Assembly: GCF_003859805.1 (NCBI RefSeq)
Contig: NZ_RQZG01000007.1
Span: forward strand, 1-64,000
From: Arachnia propionica
Lineage (GTDB): Bacteria; Actinomycetota; Actinomycetes; Propionibacteriales; Propionibacteriaceae
Length of the DNA stretch: 64,000 bases
Direction: 5' to 3'
The notes below the pieces were generated by a model. That model ran no database searches and was not told the origin of the DNA. It saw nothing but the letters and a program-made list of their open reading frames with translations. Numbering within the stretch: position 1 is the first letter of the stretch; every line of letters starts with the position of its first letter. The position numbers and the translations under genes were made by a program. Positions 8,608 through 17,900 of the stretch are shown one piece after another.

Positions 8608-8642
8608 GATCGGCCGTCCCGCAGCACGCGGGGCGGCCGATC
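8608..8642 (+). terminator. Terminator hairpin after mscL
   Basis: GATCGGCCGTCCCGC (8608-8622) pairs with GCGGGGCGGCCGATC (8628-8642) with one G-T-type mismatch and a 5-nt loop. It lies 15 nt past the mscL stop and 2 nt before the end of the converging minus-strand gene, so it may serve both. Confidence 0.75.
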
Positions 8643-8644
8643 TC

Positions 8645-8989
8645 TCATCCCCAGTGCGGGGGGCGCTCAGCGACGAGCCGACGTTCATCGGCGTTCAACG
8701 GTCGGTCACTGACATGCGTGAGCCGCACCTCGGCATCGACGCCGAGCCTCTGCCTGAGCTCGGCCAGCCGGGCATCGAAGCGCGCGAAACCGACCTCACG
8801 CACCTCGTGGTGATCGACGGGGAACGGCCAGGGAAGACGCTCCCGGCGCCGGGCGGCACGCACCTCACCGATCCGGGCCGGATCCCAGCCGAGGGCCACC
8901 AGCTCCGCGACGAGCCCCGTCGGCTCCGTGCTCGTCACCGGCAGTTCCTCCCCGGTCAGGGCTCGGGCGAGCAGGACGGCCTCAACCAC
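8645..8989 (-). CDS. Unrecognised 114-residue protein coupled to UDP-glucose pyrophosphorylase gene
   Basis: I do not recognise this family. The protein has 114 residues, is soluble, Arg- and Glu-rich, and has no membrane segment or cysteines. Notable stretches are PWPFPVDHHEVREVGFARFDARL (about 53-75) and a C-terminal HVSDRPLNADERRLV. The GTG start at 8989 overlaps the stop of the upstream uridylyltransferase by 8 nt, so translation is probably coupled and a related function is plausible. It could also be a remnant of a larger gene, because the GTG has no ribosome site of its own other than the coding sequence upstream. Confidence 0.55.
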   Translation of the reverse strand: MVEAVLLARALTGEELPVTSTEPTGLVAELVALGWDPARIGEVRAARRRERLPWPFPVDHHEVREVGFARFDARLAELRQRLGVDAEVRLTHVSDRPLNADERRLVAERPPHWG

Positions 8990-10358
8990 CGATCGTCGCC
9001 CCGTCGGGAACCGTTGCTGGCCCCCCCTGGTCCGTCAGGACCGCCTCGCCGACCACACGGACCCCACGCCCGAAGGTCCAGTCACCCTCGACCCGCAGCG
9101 CCGTCGCGTCCTTCAGCGACGGGGCTTGGGGAATGCGCTCCTCGAACTTCTGGATGGTCTTGTAGTGAGCCCCGTCCAGGCTCACCTCCGGGGTGGCCGC
9201 CTGGGCGACGAGATGTCCGTCGTCATCCAGCCGGTAGACGTCGGAGCGCAGCAACAGCAGTTCGTTGGTGGTCTTGACCGGCTGGAACCGGTCCCGGCCC
9301 ACGCAGATCGCCGTCGCCCCGGGGAACACCTCGATGGCGGCCCCCATCGCGGATTCCACCTGGATCACCGGGGTGGAGGTGCTGTCGGCGGGGTCCACCG
9401 TCTTCTCGTTGCGGATCATCGGCAACCCCAGCACCGCGTTGCGCTCCTCCAGGACCTCCATGAGCCGCCGCAGGTCGAACCACAGGTTGTTGGTGTGGAA
9501 GAACGGGTGGCGGTGCTCATCGGTGAAGAAGTCCATCTCCTCCGGTGCCGTCTGGGCGGTGTCCCTGAGGATGAGCTGCCCGTCACTGCGACGGATCGCC
9601 AGGTGCCCCCCCTTGCGGTCATTGACGGTGCGACGGCACAGCTCAGCCGCGTAGGGCGCACCCGAGGCGGCGAACCACCCGGCCAGCCGTGCATCCGGAG
9701 CAGCGCCGAGGTTGTCACCGTTCGAGATGCAGGCGTACCGGAACCCGGCATCCAGCAGTTGCTGCAGCACCCCGGACCCGTAGAGGGCGGTGTAGAGGTC
9801 CCCGTGCCCGGGTGGGCACCACTCCAGGCCTGGATCATCCGGCCACTCGACGGGAGTGAGGTCATCGGCCCTGAGTTTCGGCTCCTGGTTCTGCATGAAC
9901 GACAGCGGCAGCCCGTCGACGACGAGGTCGTCGTGGCGTGCCAGGTGGGCCAGGGTGTCCGCCTCGGTGCGGAACGAGTTCATGAACAGCAGTGGCAGCC
10001 GCGCCCCGTACCTGCGACGGGCGGCCCGGACCTGGGCGACGATGAGGTCCAGGAAGTTCAGGCCGTCACGCACCTCCAGCAGGTTCTTGGCCTTGTCCAA
10101 CCCCATCGAGGTGCCCAGACCACCGTTCAGTTTGATGATGACCGTGGCACCGATGGCCTCCCGGGCCTGCGCCTCGCTGACCTCGACGGCATCCAGCATG
10201 GGCGGGTCCAGCAGTGGGGTGATGGTCTCCTCGCGGATCAGGCCCGTCTCACCGGACTCCAGGAGCCTGTAGTAGTGCGAGAACACCTCGATGGCGGGGG
10301 TGGGGACCCCGGCGGCGCTCATCTTCTGTCGGGCGGCCTCAAGACCTTGCTGGGACAT
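8982..10358 (-). CDS. UTP-glucose-1-phosphate uridylyltransferase (UDPGP family)
   Basis: This 458-residue enzyme makes UDP-glucose from glucose-1-phosphate and UTP. It belongs to the large eukaryote-like UDPGP family rather than the short GalU type. The uridine-binding motif KLNGGLGTSMG lies at about 75-85, followed by DKAKNLLEV; the product-binding VESAMGAAIEVF and GRDRFQPVKTTNELLLLRSD are near the C-terminal part. GGAGGAAG stands about 8 nt before the ATG. UDP-glucose feeds polysaccharide, glycolipid and trehalose synthesis. A galU-type gene near sepX, moeA and the cyclo-ligase is common in actinobacteria, so the position is expected. Confidence 0.9.
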   Translation of the reverse strand: MSQQGLEAARQKMSAAGVPTPAIEVFSHYYRLLESGETGLIREETITPLLDPPMLDAVEVSEAQAREAIGATVIIKLNGGLGTSMGLDKAKNLLEVRDGLNFLDLIVAQVRAARRRYGARLPLLFMNSFRTEADTLAHLARHDDLVVDGLPLSFMQNQEPKLRADDLTPVEWPDDPGLEWCPPGHGDLYTALYGSGVLQQLLDAGFRYACISNGDNLGAAPDARLAGWFAASGAPYAAELCRRTVNDRKGGHLAIRRSDGQLILRDTAQTAPEEMDFFTDEHRHPFFHTNNLWFDLRRLMEVLEERNAVLGLPMIRNEKTVDPADSTSTPVIQVESAMGAAIEVFPGATAICVGRDRFQPVKTTNELLLLRSDVYRLDDDGHLVAQAATPEVSLDGAHYKTIQKFEERIPQAPSLKDATALRVEGDWTFGRGVRVVGEAVLTDQGGPATVPDGATIGG

Positions 10359-10449
10359 CGATTTCTTCCTCCGTTGGTTCGAGGCACAGTCTATCTTCCG
10401 TGTCCCCGCCCTGAGGTAGGCTCATCCAAGGCCCCTCGGAAGGACAGTC

Positions 10450-11079
10450 ATGAGAGTTCTCGGACGTCACCTGGTGTTGCCCACCGTGCTCCTCACCCTG
10501 GCCGCGGGGTGCACCCCTGCCGGGCTGTCCACGTCGAACGACGACACCGCCACCCCGGCCCCCGGGAGCAGTCGTCCCGGCGAACCCCAGCCCATCGAGG
10601 TGGTCGAGATCACACCACGACCCACTGCGACCTCCCCGTCCGCCTCATCCAGTCCCTCGACGTCGGAGAGCCCGCATCCGGCAGCGGGTGGGCCGGCCCC
10701 ACCGGAGGCCATCGCCGCCACCGTCCTCGACGGTGACGTGGCACTGATCGTCACCCCGTCGGGGAACATCACCTGCGCCCTGTCCGCCCACACCGCCGGC
10801 TGCACGATCACCTCCTACGCCGAGGACATGCCCTACGGGGCCGACACGTTCGGCCCACGGTGGTGGGTGGCGCTCGACGAGCACCCCGTCGCCGTGGTCT
10901 CCACTCCTGAGGCCCCGTTCACCGAGATCACCGAGGTGGTCCCCCAGGAGATCACCTACGGCCAGGTGGTCCAGTACGGGGATCACGTGTGTGCGTCCGA
11001 GTCCAACGGGCTGACCTGTTGGAACACCAGCACCGGCCACGGTGCCTTCATGAACCGCCGGGCCACGCAGGTCTTCTGA
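10450..11079 (+). CDS. Secreted lipoprotein with a cysteine-rich C-terminal domain
   Basis: This 209-residue protein has a signal peptide ending in the lipobox LAAGC (Cys about 21), a Ser/Pro/Thr-rich linker (about 28-85), and a globular domain from about 95. The domain has four cysteines in two pairs (PSGNITCALSAHTAGC; DHVCASESNGLTCWN), which suggests two disulfides. The pattern PSGNI..C, ..C.S...G.TCW, G.GAF resembles the DUF6636-type domain of actinobacterial exported proteins. The function is unknown. GGAAGGACAG provides a ribosome site. A long hairpin follows the gene. Confidence 0.75.
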   Translation: MRVLGRHLVLPTVLLTLAAGCTPAGLSTSNDDTATPAPGSSRPGEPQPIEVVEITPRPTATSPSASSSPSTSESPHPAAGGPAPPEAIAATVLDGDVALIVTPSGNITCALSAHTAGCTITSYAEDMPYGADTFGPRWWVALDEHPVAVVSTPEAPFTEITEVVPQEITYGQVVQYGDHVCASESNGLTCWNTSTGHGAFMNRRATQVF

Positions 11080-11090
11080 GGGGACAAGAG

Positions 11091-11147
11091 CGGGCGGTCG
11101 GGTCCATCCTGCAGCCCCCCCGCAGGATGTCAGGACCCGACCGCCCG
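11091..11147 (+). terminator. Long bipartite terminator hairpin
   Basis: CGGGCGGTCGGGTCC (11091-11105) pairs perfectly with GGACCCGACCGCCCG ending at 11147, and a second stem (ATCCTGC/GCAGGAT) stacks inside. There is no T-tract, as is usual for actinobacterial terminators. Confidence 0.75.
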
Positions 11148-11466
11148 GCCATGTGTCAGCTCGCCGTCGTTCAGTTCGATCCCGGGGAGCCAATCCGACG
11201 CCCGACGCGAGATGAACCGTGTGACTTCTGCCGTTGGTCTCCGCTCCGGCAGGGCCAGGAACATCGACCATCTAGATGTTTACATTTTCAACGGCCTCGA
11301 CACAAGGTCGAGCGACCCCTGAATGCATCCCAGCCCCAAGATTTGGCCATTGGTCATCCATCTGGATGACAAGGAGCTGACGTTCGGTCAGGTCTTTCGT
11401 GCACGTCGGACCACGTGGCGACACCGGGACGATGATGGTGCCATCGCACCGTGAGGGGCCCGGGCG
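11148..11466. other. Gene-free convergent spacer with small hairpins
   Basis: About 320 bp lie between the lipoprotein gene and the converging glutamine synthetase-family gene with no supported gene. Two perfect small hairpins are present: CTCGAC/GTCGAG (11296-11312) and GTCATCC/GGATGAC with loop ATCT (11353-11370). A short AT-rich patch (11268-11290) contains TCTAGA and TTTACATTTT. It may be a remnant of lost DNA or a terminator region for the minus-strand gene. Confidence 0.5.
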
Positions 11467-12948
11467 TCACCCGATGTGGAAGTAGCGCTCCACCATCTCC
11501 TGGACGTCCGCGTCCCCCGCGGCCAGCCGGTCCCGCAGATCCGCATCGCCGTGGGACTCCAGCATCGTGGCCCACGCGTCGATCAGCCCGACCGGGAACA
11601 CCCCGTGGGCCTCGTAGTCGGCGCGCTGGTCCCGCAGCCGAGCCGCCGCCTCGGCGCAGGATGCGGGCAGCTGGTCCAGGCCCTCGACCTTGGAGGCGTC
11701 CCCCACCACGTAGCGGCGCTCCGCGTACTCCAGCATCGACTGCTCGGTCAGCCCCAGCCGGGCCGCAACGGTGATGCCCGCCAGCAACAGGTGCACACTG
11801 GCCGAGCCGTCAGGAGACCTGAGCTCGACGGTCTGGGCGTCGTTGGGCAGGTCACCCACCGGCTCGTCGTGCGGGTTGGCGTCGCGGTACATCCGGTCGT
11901 CGAGGTTCTGCCACCCCAAGGGCACCCGCACCAGCACGGAGCGGTTGCGATCCCCCCAGCAGATGGAGGTGGGGGCCTCCTGGTGGGGCACGAGCCGCAG
12001 GAACGAGGTGGGGACGGTGTTGCCGAAGGCGGTGAGCGAGGCCGCGTGGGAGAGGTACCCCCCGATGACCCGCTTCGCGGTCTCCGTGAGCCCCTTCCCC
12101 TCGGAGAACTGGTTGACCCCGTCCTTCATCAACCGGGTGTGGAAGTGCATCCCGGAACCGGCCTGCCCCTCCTCGATCTTCGGGGAGAACGAGACCTCGA
12201 CCCCGTGCCGGTGCGCCACCTCACGCAGCACCCACTTGGCCAGCACCATCTGGTCCGCGGCCCGGCAGACATCGGTGGGGCTGAACTCGATCTCCTGCTG
12301 CACCATCTGCCTGCCACCGGCGATGAAGTTGCCCACCTCAGCGTGCGCGTACTTCACCGAGCACCCCATCCGGACCAGGTGGGCGAGGGTCTCGGTGCGG
12401 ATCTGCGACCACTTCGAGAACGGCCCGGCCTCGTGGTAGCCGCGCTGCGGCTCGACGGGGAAGAGCTCCGCCACGTCGGAGAACAGGTAGTACTCCAGCT
12501 CCCCCAGCGCCTCCAACCGACATCCGGTCTCGGCCTCGAGTGCCTCCTGGGCCTTGCGCAGCACCTGCTGCGGTGCGCTGGCCAACGGATGCCCCTCCAC
12601 GTCGTAGAACCCGCACAGGAACTCCAGCGTCGGCTCCTCGGTGAACGGGTTGAGGAAGGCCGTGCGCAGCTGCGGGATCACGTAGAGGTCGGAGCTCGCG
12701 GCATCCACGAAGTCGAACAACGACGACCCGTCCACCCGCTCCCCCATCGTCAGGACCCGCTCCAGGTGCTTGCGTGACTGGATGGCGAAGTTGAGGGTCT
12801 TCAGCCGACCGTCACCTCCGATGTAGCGGAGGTTGAGCATGAGGATGTCGTGGTCGGCGACGTAGGCGATGATGTCGGCCCGGGTGAACTCCTCAGCAGG
12901 CTTGCCGATGGCACGGACCAGGGGATTGGGGTTGAGATCGAACGACAC
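11467..12948 (-). CDS. Glutamine synthetase-family ligase
   Basis: This 493-residue protein belongs to the glutamine synthetase superfamily (ATP-dependent amide or gamma-glutamyl ligase). The beta-grasp N-domain lies at about 20-115. The catalytic part has LGELEYYLF (metal-binding Glu), VGNFIAGGRQMVQQEIEFSPTD, AGSGMHFHTRL, FLRLVPHQEAPTSICWG-NRSVLVRVP and VELRSPDGSA. It diverges from standard GlnA: the usual NGSGMH reads AGSGMH, and the central region is closer to uncharacterised GS-like proteins than to GlnA. Whether it makes glutamine or acts on another amine is open. The start is the GTG at 12948, because GACGAGGAG stands 7 nt upstream; an in-frame ATG at 12984 has no ribosome site. It is monocistronic. 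Confidence 0.75.
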   Translation of the reverse strand: MSFDLNPNPLVRAIGKPAEEFTRADIIAYVADHDILMLNLRYIGGDGRLKTLNFAIQSRKHLERVLTMGERVDGSSLFDFVDAASSDLYVIPQLRTAFLNPFTEEPTLEFLCGFYDVEGHPLASAPQQVLRKAQEALEAETGCRLEALGELEYYLFSDVAELFPVEPQRGYHEAGPFSKWSQIRTETLAHLVRMGCSVKYAHAEVGNFIAGGRQMVQQEIEFSPTDVCRAADQMVLAKWVLREVAHRHGVEVSFSPKIEEGQAGSGMHFHTRLMKDGVNQFSEGKGLTETAKRVIGGYLSHAASLTAFGNTVPTSFLRLVPHQEAPTSICWGDRNRSVLVRVPLGWQNLDDRMYRDANPHDEPVGDLPNDAQTVELRSPDGSASVHLLLAGITVAARLGLTEQSMLEYAERRYVVGDASKVEGLDQLPASCAEAAARLRDQRADYEAHGVFPVGLIDAWATMLESHGDADLRDRLAAGDADVQEMVERYFHIG

Positions 12949-13011
12949 TGAATCACTCCTCGTCGAGTTCGGTTTGCCTGCCATCCTAGAGGATCGCCCC
13001 GGCTCAGCCGG

Positions 13012-13935
13012 TCAACCACGGCTCCCCGTCAGGGTGAGCTGGTCCAGGTCCTCCAGCGTCACCACGTCCGGGTGGATGGCACCGGCCTCGGCCAGGTGCT
13101 GACCGGTGTCGGTGTAGCGGGTGGAGAAGTGGGTCAGGGCCAGCCTCCTCGCCCCGGCGGCGACGGCGACCTCAGCGGCCTGCGCCGCCGTCGAGTGACC
13201 GTGCTCGACGGCGAGGTGGGCGCAGTCGTCGGCATAGGTGGCCTCCATCACCATCAGGTCGACGCCCTTCGCCAGCAGTTCCGCACCCCGACAGGGTCGG
13301 GTGTCCATGATGAAGGCCAGCGAGGCGCGCTCACGCGGCCGCGAGACCTCCTCCAGGGTGGTGACCCGCCCGTCGACCTCGATCCGCCCCTCGCGTCTGA
13401 GCTGCCCCACCCGTGGCCCCTGGATGCCCCGTTCGGCGAGGGCCACCTTGTCGAAGGCGATCCCGGGTGGCTCCTCCACCCGGTAACCGACGGTGGGGAC
13501 CCGGTGGTCCAGCGACGCGGCGGACAGCACGAACCGCGGGGTGCTGAGGATCTCACGCGGCTCGTCGGCGGCCTCGACCGGCAGGAACACGATCTCGGCC
13601 TGGTCGTGGTAGATGCTGGCCCGGTGCAACCGCTCCACGTACTCCCGGCTCTCGGCGGGGAAGGTGACCACCACGGGATGGGATGGTCGCTCCAGGGAGA
13701 TCCGCTGCAGCACCCCGGGCAGCCCCAGGCAGTGGTCGCCGTGGAGGTGGGTGAGGGCGATGACCTGCAGGGAGCGCACCCCGATCCCGGCATGGGTGAG
13801 CTGACGCTGGGTGCCCTCGCCGCAGTCGAACAGCAGCGACGTGCCCCGCCACGCGAGGTGGTAGCCGTTGTGGTTGCGGGTCCTGGTGGGGACGAGACTG
13901 GAGGTCCCGAGCGCGGTGAACCTCAGGTCGCTCAT
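13012..13935 (-). CDS. rnz: Ribonuclease Z (tRNA 3' processing)
   Basis: This 307-residue metallo-beta-lactamase-fold enzyme would trim tRNA 3' trailers. The zinc motif THLHGDHCLGLPG (about 63-75) is the ElaC-type HxHxDH. The N-terminal FTALGTSSLVPTRTRNHNG is typical of the family, and later zinc ligands are in FIMDTRP and LTHFSTRY. The length is that of the long-arm ElaC form. In this genome at least one tRNA encodes its own CCA, which is compatible with RNase Z acting on others. The start overlaps the stop of the upstream VOC gene by 4 bp, so the two are translationally coupled. Confidence 0.9.
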   Translation of the reverse strand: MSDLRFTALGTSSLVPTRTRNHNGYHLAWRGTSLLFDCGEGTQRQLTHAGIGVRSLQVIALTHLHGDHCLGLPGVLQRISLERPSHPVVVTFPAESREYVERLHRASIYHDQAEIVFLPVEAADEPREILSTPRFVLSAASLDHRVPTVGYRVEEPPGIAFDKVALAERGIQGPRVGQLRREGRIEVDGRVTTLEEVSRPRERASLAFIMDTRPCRGAELLAKGVDLMVMEATYADDCAHLAVEHGHSTAAQAAEVAVAAGARRLALTHFSTRYTDTGQHLAEAGAIHPDVVTLEDLDQLTLTGSRG

Positions 13936-14798
13936 CGCATCCCCTCGGGGCGCTCGTCCTGCAGCTCGGCCAGGTCGATCCGGCGCATCCGCAGGATCGT
14001 GTCCCGGGTCACCTCATCGGCCATCAGCACGGCGATGTCGTGCGGCACCACCTGCCAGGAGACCCCCCACCGGTCGACGCACCACCCGCAGGCCTCCGCC
14101 TCGGGCACCGTCGAGAGCACCTCCCAGTAGCGGTCGATCTCCGCCTGGTCGCGGCAGAGCACCATCATCGAGACCCCGGGGGTGAAGGTGAAGTCGTGGA
14201 AGTCCCCGGCATCCATCGCCGCGAACCACTGGTCCTTCAACCGGAAATCGGTGAACATGACCGACCCCTCCGCCACGGGTGCCCCGGCCTCGTACCGCAC
14301 GAGGTTGCCCCGTTCCGAACCGTCGAACAGCCGGAGCCACTCGTTCGTGGCGGGTTCGGCCCAGCCGTCGGCGATCCCGCCGAACATGAACGACGGCGTG
14401 AGGAAGGGCCGCGGATCGCCGTCGGGATCGGTCAGCATCAGCTGCCAGGTGAACCCGAGGTCGTCGCGCACCCAGGCGTAGCGCCTGCTGAACGGGTACT
14501 CCTGCAGCGGCATCAGCACCCCGCCGCCACTCAGCCTCTCGTACAGCTCGTCGAGGTACCTGACCGCCTCCTGCTCGCCCCCGAAGGCCGCCGGGTCGAA
14601 GTTCAGCAGACCACTGATCGACGGGTTCACGGAGTGCTCGTCACCCCCATCGATGAGCAGGATCCGATACCCGTGGATCTCCACGACCCCGGGCAGTTCC
14701 TCGACCACCGTCGCGTCCCGGAAGGCCTCCACGTAGTACCGGGCCACCTCGGCGGCGTTCCGGTCGCACCGGACGGCTGGCATGATCGACTGCGTCAT
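13932..14798 (-). CDS. Tandem VOC-fold (PhnB-like) protein
   Basis: This 288-residue protein consists of two glyoxalase/bleomycin-resistance-type (VOC) repeats of about 140 residues. Each carries the PhnB-style pattern: YYVEAF near the start, SPSIS/FTPGVSMM strands, then a helix pair ending in YAWVRDDLGFTWQLM in the first repeat and CGWCVDRWGVSWQVVPHD in the second. These proteins are often annotated as 3-demethylubiquinone methyltransferase-like but have no demonstrated methyltransferase activity. The real substrate is unknown. The ATG at 14798 follows TAGGCT by 6 nt (leaderless type). It ends inside the start of rnz. Confidence 0.75.
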   Translation of the reverse strand: MTQSIMPAVRCDRNAAEVARYYVEAFRDATVVEELPGVVEIHGYRILLIDGGDEHSVNPSISGLLNFDPAAFGGEQEAVRYLDELYERLSGGGVLMPLQEYPFSRRYAWVRDDLGFTWQLMLTDPDGDPRPFLTPSFMFGGIADGWAEPATNEWLRLFDGSERGNLVRYEAGAPVAEGSVMFTDFRLKDQWFAAMDAGDFHDFTFTPGVSMMVLCRDQAEIDRYWEVLSTVPEAEACGWCVDRWGVSWQVVPHDIAVLMADEVTRDTILRMRRIDLAELQDERPEGMR

Positions 14799-14946
14799 GC
14801 CCACAGCCTAGAGCCTTGTCACACCGCACATGTCCCGGAGCCGTCCGTCTGCCGTTCGTGCCCGTGAGGGTCGGACGGGGACGGCGTCGAGGCGGTATCC
14901 GCGCCCCCTGCTCGCACCGTCTCGACCGCTGGGGCATGATGTGACA

Positions 14947-17900
14947 GTGACGAAGGTGACAGATCCAGCCCTGATCAGTTCCGCAGTGGCCACCGCCAGA
15001 CGCTGGGCGGAGGAATCCCTGCAGCACCCGGAGCCGCGTGCCGCGAAACTGCTGGCCGGGGTGCTGGCCCACCCGGACGGCCTCAAGTTCACCCTGGAGT
15101 TCGTGGACGGGGTGCTGCGCCCGGAGGACCCGGCCGTCGCCGCCCAGAACCTCGCCCGGCTCTCCCGCCAGCCCGCCCCGTTCCTGCCCGCCCCGTTGCG
15201 CGCCGGACTCGGGATCGGGGTGAAGGCCGCCCCCCGCACCCTGCTGCCCGTGGTGCGCCGCACCTTCGCGCTGCTGCTGGGCGATCTCGTCATCGACATC
15301 GGCAAGGATCCCGGCCCGGCGCTGGCCCGGCTGCGCGCCAGCGGGGCCAGCCTGAACGTGAACCTGCTGGGTGAGGCAGTCCTCGGCGACGACCACGCGC
15401 GCGAGAGGCTGGACCGCACCATCGACCTGCTGGCCCGCGACGACGTGGACTACGTCTCCATCAAGGTCTCCTCCGTCACCGGCCCGCACTCCCCCTGGGC
15501 CCACGAGGCCACCGTCGAGGAGTCCATGACCCGGCTGCGACCCCTGATGACGCTGGCGGAACGCACCGGCAAGCTCGTCAACCTCGACATGGAGGAGTAC
15601 CGCGATCTCCACCTCACCCTCGAGGTGTTCGAGCGGTTCGCCCTCGAACTGCCGAAACTGCGGCTGGGCCTGGCCGTGCAGGCCTACCTGCGCGAGGTCT
15701 CCCTGCTGCTCGACCGGGTCCAGGAGGTCGCCCGACGACGCGATGCCGACGGTGGGGCACCGTTGCGGGTCCGGCTGGTCAAGGGCGCGAACCTGGCGAT
15801 GGAGCGCACCCAGAGCGAGATGCGGGGCTGGCCGAACCCCATCCACCCGACCAAGCGCCACAGCGACGCCAGCTACCTGGCCTGCCTGGACCGCCTGGTC
15901 CGACCCGAGTCACTGAGGTCCCTGGAACTCGGGGTGGCGAGCCACAACATCTACAGCCTCGCCACCGCCGTCGAACTGGCCAAGGCCCGCGGCGTGCAGG
16001 AGGGGGTGCAGATCGAGATGCTGGCCGGCATGGCCGTGCCGCTGCAGAAGGTGCTGCTGGCCGAGACGGGATCGCTGCGCCTCTACGTGCCGGTGGTGCC
16101 ACGCACCGAGTTCGACGCCGCGATCTCGTACCTGGTGCGTCGCCTGGAGGAGAACGCCGCTCCGGAGAACTTCATGTCCGGGGCCATCGGCCTGGGACGC
16201 GACGCCGCCTTCCTCGACCGCGAGGAGCAGCGGTTCCGTGAGGCCGTGGAGCTGGTGGACGCCCCGGTACCGACGGCATGGCGGGTCCAGGAACGCACCG
16301 AGACCCCGTTCTTCCGCAACGCCGTCGACACCGACCCCGCGTTGCTGGCCAACCAGGAGTGGGCCGAGCAGATCCGGGCCTCGTTGCCCCGCCCGGACCT
16401 GGGGGCGGCGACGGTGGAGCAGGCCACCGTCACCACCGGTGAGGACCTCGACGACGTGCTGGAGCGTGCGACGAAGGCCGGGCGGTCGTGGGCGGCGACA
16501 CCTGCCGCGGAACGTGCCGCTGCGCTCAGCCGCCTGGGCGAGGTGCTGGAGCAGATGCGCACCGACCTGGTCACCGTCGCGGCCGACGAGGTGGGCAAGC
16601 TGTTCGACCAGGCCGACGTCGAGGTCTCGGAGGCCTGCGACTTCGCCCACTACTACGCCGAATCCACGCTGGAGGTGGTCGCGGGCGCGACCCACGTCCC
16701 CCCGACGGTGACGCTGGTGACCCCACCGTGGAACTTCCCGTTGGCGATCCCGCTGGGGGGTGTGGCCGCCGCCCTGGCCGCCGGGTCCGCCGTGATCCTC
16801 AAACCCGCCTCCCCCGCCCGCCGTTGCTCGGCGCTGCTGGCCGAGGCGTGCTGGCAGGCCGGCCTGCCACGTGACCTGGTGCAGTTCGTCGTACCGGGCA
16901 ACCGTGATCTCGGTCGGCAGCTGGTCAGCGACGAGCGGGTCGAGCTGGTGGTCCTCACCGGTTCCGCGGAGACCGCTCAGCTGTTCCGTTCCTGGCGTCC
17001 CGCCCTGCCGTTGCTGGCGGAGACCTCCGGCAAGAACGCGTTGGTGGTGACCCCCACCGCGGATCTCGACCTGGCCGCGGCCGATCTGGTGCAGTCCGCC
17101 TTCGGGCACGCCGGGCAGAAGTGTTCCGCCGCCTCTCTCGGCATCCTCGTCGGCTCCGTCGCCCGTTCGAAGCGGTTCCTGGACCAGGTGCTGGATGCGA
17201 CGGCCTCGCTGGTGGTGGAGTGGCCGACCACTCCGCTGGCGCAGATGGGCCCGCTGACCGAGGCCCCGGGCGAGAAGCTGCTGCGTGGCCTGACCCGGCT
17301 CGGCCCCGGCGAGCGGTGGCTGCTGCAGCCGGAACGCATCGACGAGAGGCTGTGGCGCCCGGGCATCCGCATCGGGGTGCAGCCGGGCAGCGAGTTCCAT
17401 CTCACCGAGTACTTCGGGCCGGTGCTCGGCCTCATGGCGGCCCGGGACCTGCCGGAGGCCATCGAGTGGCAGAACGGCACCGACTACGGTCTCACCGCCG
17501 GTCTGCACTCCCTGGACGCCGACGAGATCCAGCTCTGGCTGGACCATGTCGAGGCCGGGAACCTGTACGTCAACCGTGGCATCACGGGGGCCATCGTCCG
17601 CAGGCAGCCGTTCGGTGGCTGGAAACGTTCCGCTGTCGGCACCGGGAGCAAGGCAGGCGGCCCGAACTACGTGATCGGTTTCGGCCACTGGGAGCCCGGG
17701 ACGCTCCCGACCCGGCATGTCACCGAACCGCGGCTGGCGCGTCTGATCTCCGGGGCGGCCCGCATCCTCGACGCGGCAACCCTGGAGCGGTTGCGCGCGG
17801 CCGTCGCCTCCGACCAGCAGGCCTGGCGTGAGGAGTACGGTGCCATCCACGACCCGTCGGCCCTCGATGCGGAGATCAACGCGTTCCGTTACCGTCCGGC

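Noticed and set aside
8645-8989. Reading the small gene after the uridylyltransferase as a toxin or antitoxin
   Set aside because: It has no partner gene and no match in motif to any toxin or antitoxin family I know.
8928-10736. 602-residue plus-strand frame across the uridylyltransferase gene
   Set aside because: It is Gln/Arg/Pro-rich, lies opposite a complete UDPGP enzyme and runs over the lipoprotein start; it is a shadow frame.
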